Part shown: in pieces, positions 16,866-24,433 of the stretch
How the letters are laid out: every line of letters starts with the position of its first letter
Position numbering within the stretch: position 1 is the first letter of the stretch
Source of the DNA: JALOAP01 sp964632355
GTDB taxonomy: Bacteria > Chloroflexota > Dehalococcoidia > Tepidiformales > Tepidiformaceae
DNA: 64,000 nucleotides
Assembly (NCBI GenBank): GCA_964632355.1
Contig: CAZWBW010000002.1
Coordinates: forward strand, 1-64,000
Reading direction: 5' to 3'
The notes under the pieces: generated by a model
The model's database searches: none
Told to the model about the DNA's origin: nothing
The model's input: only the letters and a program-made list of their open reading frames with translations
Made by a program: the position numbers and the translations under genes

Positions 16866-17290
16866 GTGTCCTCGCGCAACGCGACATCGTACAGGGCGGC
16901 CTCCTCCCGGAGCCCGCGCAGTTCGTCGGTGCTCATGGAGCGCTCAATGCTCGTTCGAAGGCCCGCGATGACTCGAGTGACTTCCTCGGCGTCGGCCAGC
17001 AGTGCTTCGAAGGTTCGGTCGTCGAAGTACCCAACGTCGCGGCCCGCATAGACCATGGAGCGGACCTCAGCCGCCGAACCCTTTGCTACCGAAAGGTATT
17101 GGTGGAATTCACGGCGCCGGTGCCGCTCGAATCCCTCCGCGATGTTGTTCATCACAGAAAGGGACGCACGCCGAATCTGGCCACAATAGCCCCAGTCCCT
17201 GGCGGCGGGACCCGACCGCGTGGCTTCGTACACAGCCTTGTTGAGAGCCCGCGCCTTCTGCCACGCGATCGAGTCCTCGAACCGCCTCAT
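16856..17290 (-). CDS. Four-helix-bundle protein (23S rRNA intervening-sequence/TIGR02436 family)
   Basis: A 144-residue protein of the S23/TIGR02436 four-helix-bundle family, relatives of which are encoded in 23S rRNA intervening sequences and include the Avd proteins of diversity-generating retroelements. Seen are FEDSIAWQKARALNKAVYE, IRRASLSVMNNIAEGFERH (near 40-58, the family hallmark NIAEGFxR) and EFHQYLSVAKGSAAEVRSM. No rRNA, reverse transcriptase or variable repeat is adjacent. The gene is framed by imperfect inverted repeats, and its stop codon lies inside one arm. Its function is unknown; it probably binds nucleic acid as a pentamer, by analogy with Avd. Confidence 0.85.
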   Translation of the reverse strand: MRRFEDSIAWQKARALNKAVYEATRSGPAARDWGYCGQIRRASLSVMNNIAEGFERHRRREFHQYLSVAKGSAAEVRSMVYAGRDVGYFDDRTFEALLADAEEVTRVIAGLRTSIERSMSTDELRGLREEAALYDVALREDTSD

Positions 17291-17307
17291 CTCACCCTTC
17301 GCCCATC

Positions 17308-17339
17308 AAGTGCTTGGCACTTAGCACTCAGCACTCTGG
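17308..17339. repeat. Inverted-repeat arm upstream of the four-helix-bundle gene
   Basis: AAGTGCTTGGCACTTAGCAC followed by TCAGCACTCTGG. Read on the minus strand it begins AGTGCTGAGTGCTAAGTGC, which matches the arm at 16837 at its outer end. It lies about 20 bases before the gene start and about 10 bases after the end of the thiolase gene. Confidence 0.65.
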
Positions 17340-17345
17340 GCTTCG

Positions 17346-18488
17346 TTACGGGCGCTCATTCGACAGGATGATCGTCCCGCTCGCCGCGAACATGCCGCCC
17401 ACGCCGTGGCACACGCTGATGCGCGCACCCGGCACCTGCGCCGGGGCAGTGCCGCGGAGCTGCCGCACGCTCTCCTGCAGCGCGTACATGCCGTACATGC
17501 CCGAATGCATGTAGCTCAGGCCGCCACCGTTCGTGTTCAGCGGGAGCTTCCCGCCCGGGCGCGTGTTCCCTTCCCAGATGAACTGGCCCGCCTCGCCGCG
17601 CTCCACGAACCCGAGGTCTTCGAGGCCGTAGATCGGCAGGTGCGCGAAGGCGTCGTAGATCATCAGGTGGTCGACGTCGTCGTGCGTGATGCCCGCCTCT
17701 TCGAACGCCTTCTTCCCCGAGACGCGGAACGCCTTCGACGTCGTGAAGTCCTCCATCTGGCTGATCATCGGCGTCTCGACACTTTCGCCGGTCCCAATGA
17801 TGTACACCGGCTTCGTCGGGAAGTCCTTTGCCCGGTCAGCCGAGGTGAGGATGAGCGCACCGCCGCCGTCGGTCACAAGGCAGCACTCAAGCAGGTGGAA
17901 GGGGTAGGCGATCATCCGCGAGTTCAGCACGTCCTCGACGGTGATCGGGTCCTTCATCATCGCGCGCGGGTTCATCGCCGCCCATTCGCGCTGGACCACC
18001 GCCACCATCGCGAGCTGTTCGTGCGTGAGCCCGTACTCCTTCATGTAGCGAAGCACCGGGATGGTGAACACGCTCGGCGGGCCCGAGGGGCCAAACGGCG
18101 TTTCGAACTGCCCCTGCAACGACTGCGGTGCGGGGCCCCACCGGTTCGCCCCAACGCGCGACCGTCCGCTTTCGCCGTGCGTGATGAGGACCGTCGTGCA
18201 CAGCCCTTCGTTGATCGCCGCTGCCGCATGCCGCACGTGCAGCATGAACGAACAGCCGCCGACCGCCGTGCCATCCACCCAGGTTGGCGTGATGCCGAGA
18301 TAATGCGCCACGTTCGTCGGGCTTTCGCCCGCGGTCGCCACACCGTCGATGTCCTTCGGCGTGAGCCCGCAGTCCTTCAGCGCGTTCAGCGCCGCGTCGG
18401 CGTGGAGGCCGATCTGCGAAAGGTGGGGGATTACACCCAGTTCGGTTGTTTCAGCAGCGCCAACGATGGCAACGCTTCCGGGCTTCAC
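17346..18488 (-). CDS. Thiolase-like acyltransferase (SCP2-thiolase type)
   Basis: A 380-residue thiolase-superfamily protein. VDGTAVGGCSFML holds the nucleophile-position Cys (near residue 79), NTNGGGLSYMHSGMYG carries the His that replaces the usual GHP motif, and CHGVGGMFAASG is the C-terminal active-site loop. This pattern belongs to SCP2/SCPx-type thiolases, which often work together with a DUF35 OB-fold partner, as in steroid side-chain cleavage by aldolases such as Ltp2. That partner is encoded immediately upstream with a GTGA overlap. Thiolytic or aldol cleavage of a branched acyl-CoA is the likely role. GTG start at 18488. Confidence 0.85.
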   Translation of the reverse strand: MKPGSVAIVGAAETTELGVIPHLSQIGLHADAALNALKDCGLTPKDIDGVATAGESPTNVAHYLGITPTWVDGTAVGGCSFMLHVRHAAAAINEGLCTTVLITHGESGRSRVGANRWGPAPQSLQGQFETPFGPSGPPSVFTIPVLRYMKEYGLTHEQLAMVAVVQREWAAMNPRAMMKDPITVEDVLNSRMIAYPFHLLECCLVTDGGGALILTSADRAKDFPTKPVYIIGTGESVETPMISQMEDFTTSKAFRVSGKKAFEEAGITHDDVDHLMIYDAFAHLPIYGLEDLGFVERGEAGQFIWEGNTRPGGKLPLNTNGGGLSYMHSGMYGMYALQESVRQLRGTAPAQVPGARISVCHGVGGMFAASGTIILSNERP

Positions 18489-18913
18489 TTCGCACCTCCA
18501 GCCGGGCGGAACTTCGGTAGCGAGATCTCGTCGCTCGCCTTCTCGAACGTCACTTCGAGCGGCATGTCCAGCGGAAGCGCTTCGGGCGTCTGTTCGACGC
18601 CGACGATGTTCGTCATCATCCGGGGCCCTTCTTCGAGCTGCACGACGGCGAGCGCATACGGCGCGTCTTCTTCGAACCCGGGCGCGGGCCGGTGGTTGAT
18701 CACGTACGAATAGAGCGTGGCCCGGCCACTAGCGGTGAACCACTCGACGTTGCGCGACGCGCAGTTCGGACAGAACGGGCGTGGCGGGAAATAGACGTGG
18801 CGGCACTGCGGTTCGAGGCAGCGCTGAATGCGCAGCTCTCCCGCCCGTGCGCCATCCCAGAACTCCTGTGTTTCGGGGGTGGGTTTGGGAAGAGGTTTCC
18901 GAATCTCTGCCAA
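18485..18913 (-). CDS. DUF35 zinc-ribbon/OB-fold partner of the thiolase
   Basis: A 142-residue protein with a rubredoxin-like zinc ribbon (Cys32, Cys37, Cys48, Cys51) followed by an OB fold containing LYSYVINHRPAPGF and APYALAVVQLEEG, as in the ACAC/DUF35 (ChsH2-like) family. Such proteins bind acyl-CoA and form complexes with SCP2-type thiolases or with hydratases. TTG start at 18913; AAGGAAGG lies about 11 bases upstream. Its stop overlaps the thiolase start by four bases, so the two are translated together in equal amounts. Confidence 0.87.
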   Translation of the reverse strand: MAEIRKPLPKPTPETQEFWDGARAGELRIQRCLEPQCRHVYFPPRPFCPNCASRNVEWFTASGRATLYSYVINHRPAPGFEEDAPYALAVVQLEEGPRMMTNIVGVEQTPEALPLDMPLEVTFEKASDEISLPKFRPAGGAK

Positions 18914-19013
18914 AGGTCCGTGCCTTCCTTCTGAGTCCGGGCGCGATATTCGCGTCCCGGCTCCGGGGGATTTGCGAACTGTGATCTACCTGCTCTTCAC
19001 GTAAACGGCAAGT

Positions 19014-19925
19014 TTAGACCGGCAGCCGCCATCGCCCGTCCTGCCATGCCATCGACCCCACCGTGCGGCGTACGAGCCGTTCCACACTCAGGAGAATCCG
19101 CTCCAATGCCGTGAGGCTCGCTACGAGCTGCGGCTTCGTCGAACCAGGCCGCGCGAGCACACGCCGTGCCGTCGGCACGAACCGGGCCGGCCGGTGTTCC
19201 ATGTCGTGGATTCTTTCGAGTGCCCCCTTCTCGTTCAGGAACCACTGCTCGTTGAGCGCGTACAACACCTGCACGAGCGCCGCCACCACCCGGAAGAAGA
19301 ATCCGCTGCTCGCGAACACATCCTCGCGCTGTACCGGCGCCCGCGACACTTCGAGCATGAACCGCGCCTCGTACAGGTAACGCCCGATGATCGCCTCTTT
19401 CAGCTTCGGCGGGTACTGCGATACGAGCGCTTTCAGCGCCCCGATCACGTTCCCGGGGTCGTGTAACGGGACACACGTCGCGATCTCGCCCAGGTACATG
19501 AAGTTGTGGAAGGCGTGTGGGTGGCCCAGGTAGTAATCCGCGGTGATGCGCCCCTCCCGGCAGTCTTCGATGACGCTCGAAACTCGCTCGATGTCACGGT
19601 ACAGCCAGTCCACGTGGCGCCCTTCGATCGTGAGCCAGGCGCCGCCGTTGACCCACGGACCCCACTGCCCGGGCTCTGTAACCGTCCCGGTTCGGTGCGA
19701 GTCGTCGAGTTCGGTCGCGAGTGTTTGCAGCGCCGCAGTGTCGAGCGGCTGCAACGGGTGGTAGTACAGCGCGATGTCCAAATCGGAATCGGGCCGGGCG
19801 GTTCCCCGGGCCTGGGAACCACCGAGCACCACCGCTTCGACGCCCGGGACCGTTGCCAGCGAGTCCGCAATGCGGCGGGCAAACGAAACGGCGTCCTCTG
19901 GCTCGCCTCTTCGTGACGCGATCAC
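19014..19925 (-). CDS. Nucleotidyltransferase-domain protein
   Basis: A 303-residue protein with an N-terminal polymerase-beta-type nucleotidyltransferase fold: GGSQARGTARPDSDLDIALY holds the GGS (35-37) and the metal-binding pair Asp48/Asp50. A helical C-terminal half with RYLYEARFMLEV follows, like a substrate-binding domain of aminoglycoside or MNT-type enzymes. The acceptor is unknown; antibiotic adenylation and toxin-antitoxin roles are possible, but no HEPN partner is adjacent. The upstream region runs into tRNA-Gly. Confidence 0.8.
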   Translation of the reverse strand: MIASRRGEPEDAVSFARRIADSLATVPGVEAVVLGGSQARGTARPDSDLDIALYYHPLQPLDTAALQTLATELDDSHRTGTVTEPGQWGPWVNGGAWLTIEGRHVDWLYRDIERVSSVIEDCREGRITADYYLGHPHAFHNFMYLGEIATCVPLHDPGNVIGALKALVSQYPPKLKEAIIGRYLYEARFMLEVSRAPVQREDVFASSGFFFRVVAALVQVLYALNEQWFLNEKGALERIHDMEHRPARFVPTARRVLARPGSTKPQLVASLTALERILLSVERLVRRTVGSMAWQDGRWRLPV

Positions 19926-19994
19926 TGGTACACCTCGAATAGTGCCAGCCGGCGGAAGAGGGGCGCGGACGCCGGGTGTCGGTTAGAAGGAAGT

Positions 19995-20068
19995 TGGAGC
20001 GGGCGAAGGGAATCGAACCCTCGTCTCAACCTTGGGAAGGTCGCGTTCTACCATTGAACCACACCCGC
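19995..20068 (-). tRNA. tRNA-Gly(CCC)
   Basis: On the minus strand GCGGGTG pairs with CGCCCGC, the anticodon stem CGACC/GGTTG encloses TTCCCAA (anticodon CCC), and the T loop is GGTTCGATTCC. CCA is encoded at 19997-19995. Confidence 0.95.
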
Positions 20069-20168
20069 TCGCGACTCTAATCCTAGCATTCCCGTTCTCA
20101 GAGTTCGAGAGGAGCCTTCAGCCTACGACCGTCTATTATGCCCCCACCATCACATCCGGAGGTGAGGC

Positions 20169-20642
20169 GTGCCTATCCCGAAAGAGCTCGCGCTGACTCC
20201 CGAAGAGCTCGACGAACTCATGCTCACGACCTGGAACATGCGTATCGCCACTATCGGCCCCGGCGACCGCATCAACCTGACACCGCTCTGGTTCGGCTGG
20301 GCCGGCGGCAACATCTACGCCTACTGCCGCGGACAGAAGGTCGTCAACCTGCGTCGCAACCCGACCGCAACCATCCTCGTCGACCGCAACGAACGGTTCC
20401 CTGAACTCCAGGGCGCGATGTTCCAGGGCAAGGCCACTGTACTCGAAGACGCCGAAGCCGAAGCCGCCGACCCCCACCTCGAGGAGGTTCGCTGGCAGAT
20501 GGGCCGCAAGTACGCTGGTGGCCACGGCGAATCCGCTGAGCCGAAGCGCAACGACAGTACCGCGCGCGGCCGCAACTGGCGCTGGATTCGCTTCGAGCCC
20601 ACCCACATCGTTACCTGGGACAACTTCAAGCTCCGGCGCTAA
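20169..20642 (+). CDS. FMN/F420-type split-barrel oxidoreductase-like protein
   Basis: A 157-residue protein of the PNPOx-like split-barrel group. RIATIGPGDRINLTPLWFGW near 25-44 and VNLRRNPTATILVDR near 60-74 match TIGR03618-like PPOX-class proteins, which bind FMN, F420 or biliverdin; the cofactor here is unknown. GTG at 20169 follows GGAGGTGAGG closely. TATTAT at 20134-20139 could be its -10. It is separate from the similar protein at 10693 and shares only the fold. Confidence 0.72.
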   Translation: MPIPKELALTPEELDELMLTTWNMRIATIGPGDRINLTPLWFGWAGGNIYAYCRGQKVVNLRRNPTATILVDRNERFPELQGAMFQGKATVLEDAEAEAADPHLEEVRWQMGRKYAGGHGESAEPKRNDSTARGRNWRWIRFEPTHIVTWDNFKLRR

Positions 20643-20710
20643 CCCTGCACCGTGGCCGTCCGCGTGACTCTTCATTACAATGCGAAATCACGCGGGCACA
20701 GGAGGGCCAG

Positions 20711-21181
20711 GTGTACGGCTATGTCGGCTCGGTACTCGGCGAAAAGGGGCGACAGGTCTTCTCGATCAGCCCTTCCGCAACCATCCGCGAAGCGGTCCAC
20801 GAAATGAACGAGCATGGGGTCGGCGCCCTTCTCGTGATGGAGGAGGGCCGCCCCGTCGGCATCGTGACCGAACGCGATGTTCTCCGGCGCGTTGTCGGCC
20901 CCGGGCTGCATGCGTCCGTTACCCGCGTCGCCGAGGTCATGACCACGGAACTGGTCACCATCCCCTCGTCGATGCGTGTGGAAGAGGCGATGCGCCTGGT
21001 GACCGAGCGCCGAATTCGCCACCTTCCCGTCGTTGACGACGGGAAGCTTTCCGGGATCGTCTCGATTGGTGACCTCATGCGCGTGGTAACCCTGCATCAG
21101 CAGGAGCACATCCAGCGCATGTCCGAATACATCGTGGGCGCCGAGGCCATTTCTGTTGGCCCCGGGGGCAGCCCGTCCTGA
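20711..21181 (+). CDS. CBS-domain pair protein
   Basis: A 156-residue protein made of two CBS domains. The first has TIREAVHEMNEHGVGALLVM and GIVTERDVLRRVV, the second RVEEAMRLVTERRIRHLPVV and GIVSIGDLMRVV. Stand-alone CBS pairs bind adenosine nucleotides (AMP, ATP, SAM) and regulate partner proteins; no partner is evident. GTG at 20711 has CAGGAGGG upstream, and TACAAT at 20676-20681 is a plausible -10. A strong terminator follows. Confidence 0.85.
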   Translation: MYGYVGSVLGEKGRQVFSISPSATIREAVHEMNEHGVGALLVMEEGRPVGIVTERDVLRRVVGPGLHASVTRVAEVMTTELVTIPSSMRVEEAMRLVTERRIRHLPVVDDGKLSGIVSIGDLMRVVTLHQQEHIQRMSEYIVGAEAISVGPGGSPS

Positions 21182-21215
21182 TCGACGCCGTCCACGGCGC
21201 CCCGTCGTAAACAGA

Positions 21216-21256
21216 AAGCCTCCTCGATGCCCGCGTGATCGCATCGAGGAGGCCTT
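21216..21256. terminator. Bidirectional terminator
   Basis: GCCTCCTCGATGC (21218-21230) pairs perfectly with GCATCGAGGAGGC (21241-21253) around a ten-base loop, with A-rich and T-containing flanks. It separates the convergent CBS and enoyl-CoA hydratase genes. Confidence 0.85.
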
Positions 21257-21307
21257 ATACGCCCGGGGGATCCGGGCGCGTGTCTGTGTCCGGTTCGCGG
21301 TCCTGTC

Positions 21308-22099
21308 CTAGCGGCCCTTGAAGACCGGGTCGCGCTTCTCGACGAATGCCAGCGCGCCCTCGCGGTGGTCTTCGGTAGTGAACAGGTAGGCCAGCGCGTT
21401 GCCGATGTACGCGCCCATTTCCTGCATCGTGGCGTGGCGCGCCATGCGGAGGCCTTCCTTCATGTACCGCATCGCGATCGGCGGGTTCGCCGCGATCTTC
21501 GCCGCAAGCTCACGCGCTGCGGGCATCAGCTCTTCGTGCGGTACCACCTTCGACACGAGCCCGATGCGCTCGGCCTCGGCCGCATCGATGACGTCGCCCG
21601 TGAACAGCAGTTCCGCAGCCTTCGAAGGACCAACGACCAGCGGCAGCCGCCACAGCCCACCGAGGTCGGCCACCAGCCCGCGCTTGATGAACAGTTCGCC
21701 GAACTTGGCCCGCTCGGAAGCGATGCGGATGTCGCAGAAGAGCGTGAGGTCCATGCCCCAGCCCACGGCCGGGCCGTTCACCGCCGCGATGATCGGCTTG
21801 TCACATTCCAGAAGCGCTGCCGCAGCCGGGGTCGGCTTCGGCTTGATTTCCCGCAGCCGCGTGACGGTCTCGTCGCGCTTTTCTCCGAGCATGATCTGCT
21901 TGACGTCGTCGCCCGAGCAGAAGGCACGGCCCTCGCCCGTGATGATCAGGCAGCGAACTTCGGGGTCGCTGTGCGCATCGCGGACAGTCTGCTCCAGTTC
22001 CGCGTACAGCTCCCGGGTGAGCGCGTTCATCGCCTCCGGGCGATTCAGCGTGATGGTCCCGATGTGGTCCTGGATTTCGTAGCGAAGGATCTCGCTCAC
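21308..22099 (-). CDS. Enoyl-CoA hydratase/isomerase family protein
   Basis: Crotonase-fold protein of 263 residues acting on acyl-CoA esters. ITLNRPEAMNAL, the oxyanion-hole motif GEGRAFCSGDDV near 60-71 and AAVNGPAVGWGMDLTLFCDIR near 105-125 are present. The second oxyanion region is unusual (VADLGGLWRLPLVVG), so hydratase, isomerase or dehydratase activity cannot be told apart. The start is GTG 22099 behind a perfect GGAGGTG; a long open frame upstream is unsupported. One of three crotonase paralogues in this window (others at 27882 and 48213). Confidence 0.85.
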   Translation of the reverse strand: MSEILRYEIQDHIGTITLNRPEAMNALTRELYAELEQTVRDAHSDPEVRCLIITGEGRAFCSGDDVKQIMLGEKRDETVTRLREIKPKPTPAAAALLECDKPIIAAVNGPAVGWGMDLTLFCDIRIASERAKFGELFIKRGLVADLGGLWRLPLVVGPSKAAELLFTGDVIDAAEAERIGLVSKVVPHEELMPAARELAAKIAANPPIAMRYMKEGLRMARHATMQEMGAYIGNALAYLFTTEDHREGALAFVEKRDPVFKGR

Positions 22100-22130
22100 G
22101 GTGCACCTCCTATGGGTGCCGATAATACCG

Positions 22131-22472
22131 TCAGCGTTCGCTGCCTGCGCCCTCCAGCCGGTGCTGAGCCTCCAGGATTGTGTTCGCGATTTGACGCGCA
22201 TTCGGATACGGCTTCCAACCGTCCGGCGTGTTGTAATACCGCGGCCCCGATTGGTACTCGTCCGGCTCCCGCTCGCCGTACTCCACATCCACGCCTTCGA
22301 CGCGGATGCTCGGCGAACCGAGGAAGCGCTTTCGCTTGGCGTCCTCGCTATCCGTTACCTCGATGTACTCGACGTCGGCATCCACGCCGGTGGCCTCGAT
22401 CGCCAGCCGCAGTGCCTCCTCGGCTTCGGCGCTCGGCCCCGTCGCCTTCGAATACAGGAACTGGATCTTCAT
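22131..22472 (-). CDS. Thioredoxin-fold-like protein without active-site Cys
   Basis: A 113-residue protein starting with a beta strand (MKIQFLYSKATGPSAEAEEA) where related thioredoxin-like proteins have a CxxC; here no Cys is present at all. FLGSPSIRVEGVDVEYG near 50-66 is the cis-Pro segment seen in small thioredoxin-like proteins of metal and mercury operons. A redox role is therefore unlikely. Its start overlaps the end of rarA by four bases, so it is translated with rarA. Function unknown. Confidence 0.6.
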   Translation of the reverse strand: MKIQFLYSKATGPSAEAEEALRLAIEATGVDADVEYIEVTDSEDAKRKRFLGSPSIRVEGVDVEYGEREPDEYQSGPRYYNTPDGWKPYPNARQIANTILEAQHRLEGAGSER

Positions 22473-23821
22473 TCAGCGCTTTCCGAATCGGGAGTTGTCC
22501 GGAGCCGTTCGAGGCGGGCCCACGCCTCAGCTTCGAATCCCAGGCTGCCCGGCGTGTAATAGTGTCGTTCGCCCAACTCTTCGGGCAAATACCGCATCCC
22601 CCGGGCGAAATGGTCCGGTTCGTGGTGCGCGTACCGGTAGCCCCTGCCATAGCCCATCTCCCGCATCAGCCCCGTTGGCGCGTTGCGGAGGTGCATCGGG
22701 ACCGGCAGGTGCGAAGTGGCGAGCGCGTCCTCCCGTGCGCGCCCGTACGATTCCCCGACGCTGTTGCTCTTCGGCGCCAACGCCAGGTAGAGCGCGCACT
22801 CCGCCATCGGGTAGAACCCCTCGGGCATCCCCACGAAGTGCACCGCCTGCTGACACGCGGTCGCGATCACCAGCGCCTGTGGGTCGGCGAGCCCCACGTC
22901 CTCCGCCGCGAGGATGACCATGCGCCGAACGATGAAGAGCGGGTCTTCGCCGCTCTCGATCATCCGTGCGAGCCAGTACAGGGCAGCGTCAGGGTCCGAA
23001 CCTCGCAGCGACTTGATGAACGCTGAGATCGTGTCGAAGTGGAAGTCGGCGGACTTGTCGTAATACGGCCGCCGTTCCTGGAGCGCCTCCTGCACGTCGC
23101 GGATCTCGATCGCCTGCCGCCCTGAGCCAACCGCGAGGTTTGCCGCGATTTCGAGCCCGGTCAGCGCTGCTCGCCCGTCGCCGTTCGCGCCTTCGAGCAG
23201 CGCGTTCATCGCCGCCTCGTCGATCGTAAGCCCGAGCTGCCCGAGCCCGCGTTCGGCGTCCGCCAGCGCCCGTTCGATGATGACCTTCAGGTCTTCCCTC
23301 TCGAGTTGCCGCAACCGCACCACGCGCACTCGGCTGAGCAGCGGCGCTACGACCTCGAAGGATGGGTTCTCGGTGGTGGCGCCGATGAGCGTGATCGTCC
23401 CGTCCTCGACGTGGGGAAGGATCACGTCCTGCTGCGCTTTGTTGAACCGGTGGATCTCGTCGATGAACACCACCGTCCGCTGCCCAACGCGGCGGCGCGC
23501 CGCCGCTTCCGCCACCACCTTCCGCAGCTCCGCGACGCCGGACGATACCGCGGAAATGGCGACGAATTCGGCGCCGGTGTCGCGCGCCAACAGCCGGGCG
23601 AGCGTCGTCTTGCCGCAGCCCGGCGGCCCCCACAGGATCACCGAAGGCAGCTGGTTCCGCTCGACGGCGGTCCGCAGCATCGACTGCGGCCCGACTGCGT
23701 GCTCCTGCCCTACGAACTCGGCGAGGGTGCGCGGCCGCATTCGCGCAGCCAGTGGCGCATCGGCGGCCGGGGCTTCCTCGCCGAAGTTGAGCCGGGGCTG
23801 GTGTGCGTCGTTCCGGGGCAT
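22469..23821 (-). CDS. rarA: Replication-associated recombination ATPase RarA/MgsA
   Basis: A 450-residue AAA+ ATPase that acts at stalled replication forks. Walker A is WGPPGCGKTT (64-73, Lys71), Walker B VVFIDEIHRFNKAQQD, sensor 1 GATTENPSFEV, and the C-terminal tetramerisation region has SLRGSDPDAALYWLARM and RRMVILAAEDVGLADP. This order and length fit RarA rather than RuvB or DnaX. ATG 23821 is chosen because the RarA N-terminus (RMRPRTLAEFVGQEH) follows within 30 residues; the open frame extends far upstream over the divergent lspA region. Confidence 0.93.
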   Translation of the reverse strand: MPRNDAHQPRLNFGEEAPAADAPLAARMRPRTLAEFVGQEHAVGPQSMLRTAVERNQLPSVILWGPPGCGKTTLARLLARDTGAEFVAISAVSSGVAELRKVVAEAAARRRVGQRTVVFIDEIHRFNKAQQDVILPHVEDGTITLIGATTENPSFEVVAPLLSRVRVVRLRQLEREDLKVIIERALADAERGLGQLGLTIDEAAMNALLEGANGDGRAALTGLEIAANLAVGSGRQAIEIRDVQEALQERRPYYDKSADFHFDTISAFIKSLRGSDPDAALYWLARMIESGEDPLFIVRRMVILAAEDVGLADPQALVIATACQQAVHFVGMPEGFYPMAECALYLALAPKSNSVGESYGRAREDALATSHLPVPMHLRNAPTGLMREMGYGRGYRYAHHEPDHFARGMRYLPEELGERHYYTPGSLGFEAEAWARLERLRTTPDSESAE

Positions 23822-23895
23822 GCTGGCATCCTTCCGCACGCGAGAGAGGGCGTCAAACACGCCCGCGGTAAATCGACATTTCTCCGGTAAGACTC

Positions 23896-23901
23896 GACAA
23901 T
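23896..23901 (+). promoter_or_regulatory. -10-like GACAAT, leaderless arrangement
   Basis: GACAAT ends seven bases before the GTG of lspA at 23909, with no Shine-Dalgarno sequence between. It is a weaker match to TANNNT than the others listed. Confidence 0.3.
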
Positions 23902-23908
23902 CGATTAC

Positions 23909-24433
23909 GTGGAAGATGCCTCGGTCCGCGAAAGTGCGAGCCGGCCCCGCGGTCGATTCGCTCTTCGTCCCCTTCACGCCTGGTTCCTGGTCGTCGTTGC
24001 GGCTGCCGTAGCCGGCGACCAGGTGACGAAAGCGATCATCCGGATGTGGGGCGGGCAGGGCGAAGTGCTCGCCGAACTGGGACCACTGCGCATCATCCAC
24101 GTTACGAACAGTGGCGCCGCGTTCGGCATGTTCCAGGACGCTGGCCCCCTGCTCATCATCACCAGCGTCGTCGGCATGACTGCCATCCTCGTCTATCTGT
24201 TTAATCCCGGGTTCGCCCATCCGTTGATGCGGCTCGGGCTGGCGCTCATGCTCGGCGGAGCCATCGGTAACCTCATCGACCGCCTCCACGCCGGGGAGGT
24301 TGTCGACTTCATCAAGGTGCCGAACTTCCCGGCGTTCAACGTAGCCGACTCCTGTATAACCATCGGAGTGCTGGTGATGATATGGGCGATGCTGCGCGAA
24401 GAGACCACGGAGAGAGACGCCGAGAACTCATAG
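23909..24433 (+). CDS. lspA: Lipoprotein signal peptidase (signal peptidase II)
   Basis: Integral membrane aspartic protease that removes signal peptides from prolipoproteins. The 174-residue product has four membrane segments and the catalytic pair Asp124 (GGAIGNLIDRLHAGEVVDFI) and Asp147 (FNVADSCI). It would process the lipoprotein at 6450 and the binding protein at 51591. GTG start at 23909. It overlaps rluD, the common neighbour of lspA in many bacteria. Confidence 0.94.
   Translation: MEDASVRESASRPRGRFALRPLHAWFLVVVAAAVAGDQVTKAIIRMWGGQGEVLAELGPLRIIHVTNSGAAFGMFQDAGPLLIITSVVGMTAILVYLFNPGFAHPLMRLGLALMLGGAIGNLIDRLHAGEVVDFIKVPNFPAFNVADSCITIGVLVMIWAMLREETTERDAENS

Noticed and set aside
16856..17290. 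Diversity-generating retroelement around the Avd-like gene
   Set aside because: No reverse transcriptase and no template/variable repeat pair was found within several kb.
13748..17339. CRISPR-like repeats of the CACTCAG/AGTGCTGAGT type
   Set aside because: Only three degenerate copies exist, with no regular spacing and no cas gene; they look like inverted repeats of a cassette instead.
19014..19925. MNT/HEPN toxin-antitoxin pair
   Set aside because: The nucleotidyltransferase motif is there but no HEPN partner (RxxxxH) is encoded beside it, and the protein is larger than an MNT antitoxin.
22101..23026. Plus-strand open frames opposite rarA and the enoyl-CoA hydratase
   Set aside because: They are antisense to genes with strong motifs and show no family features.
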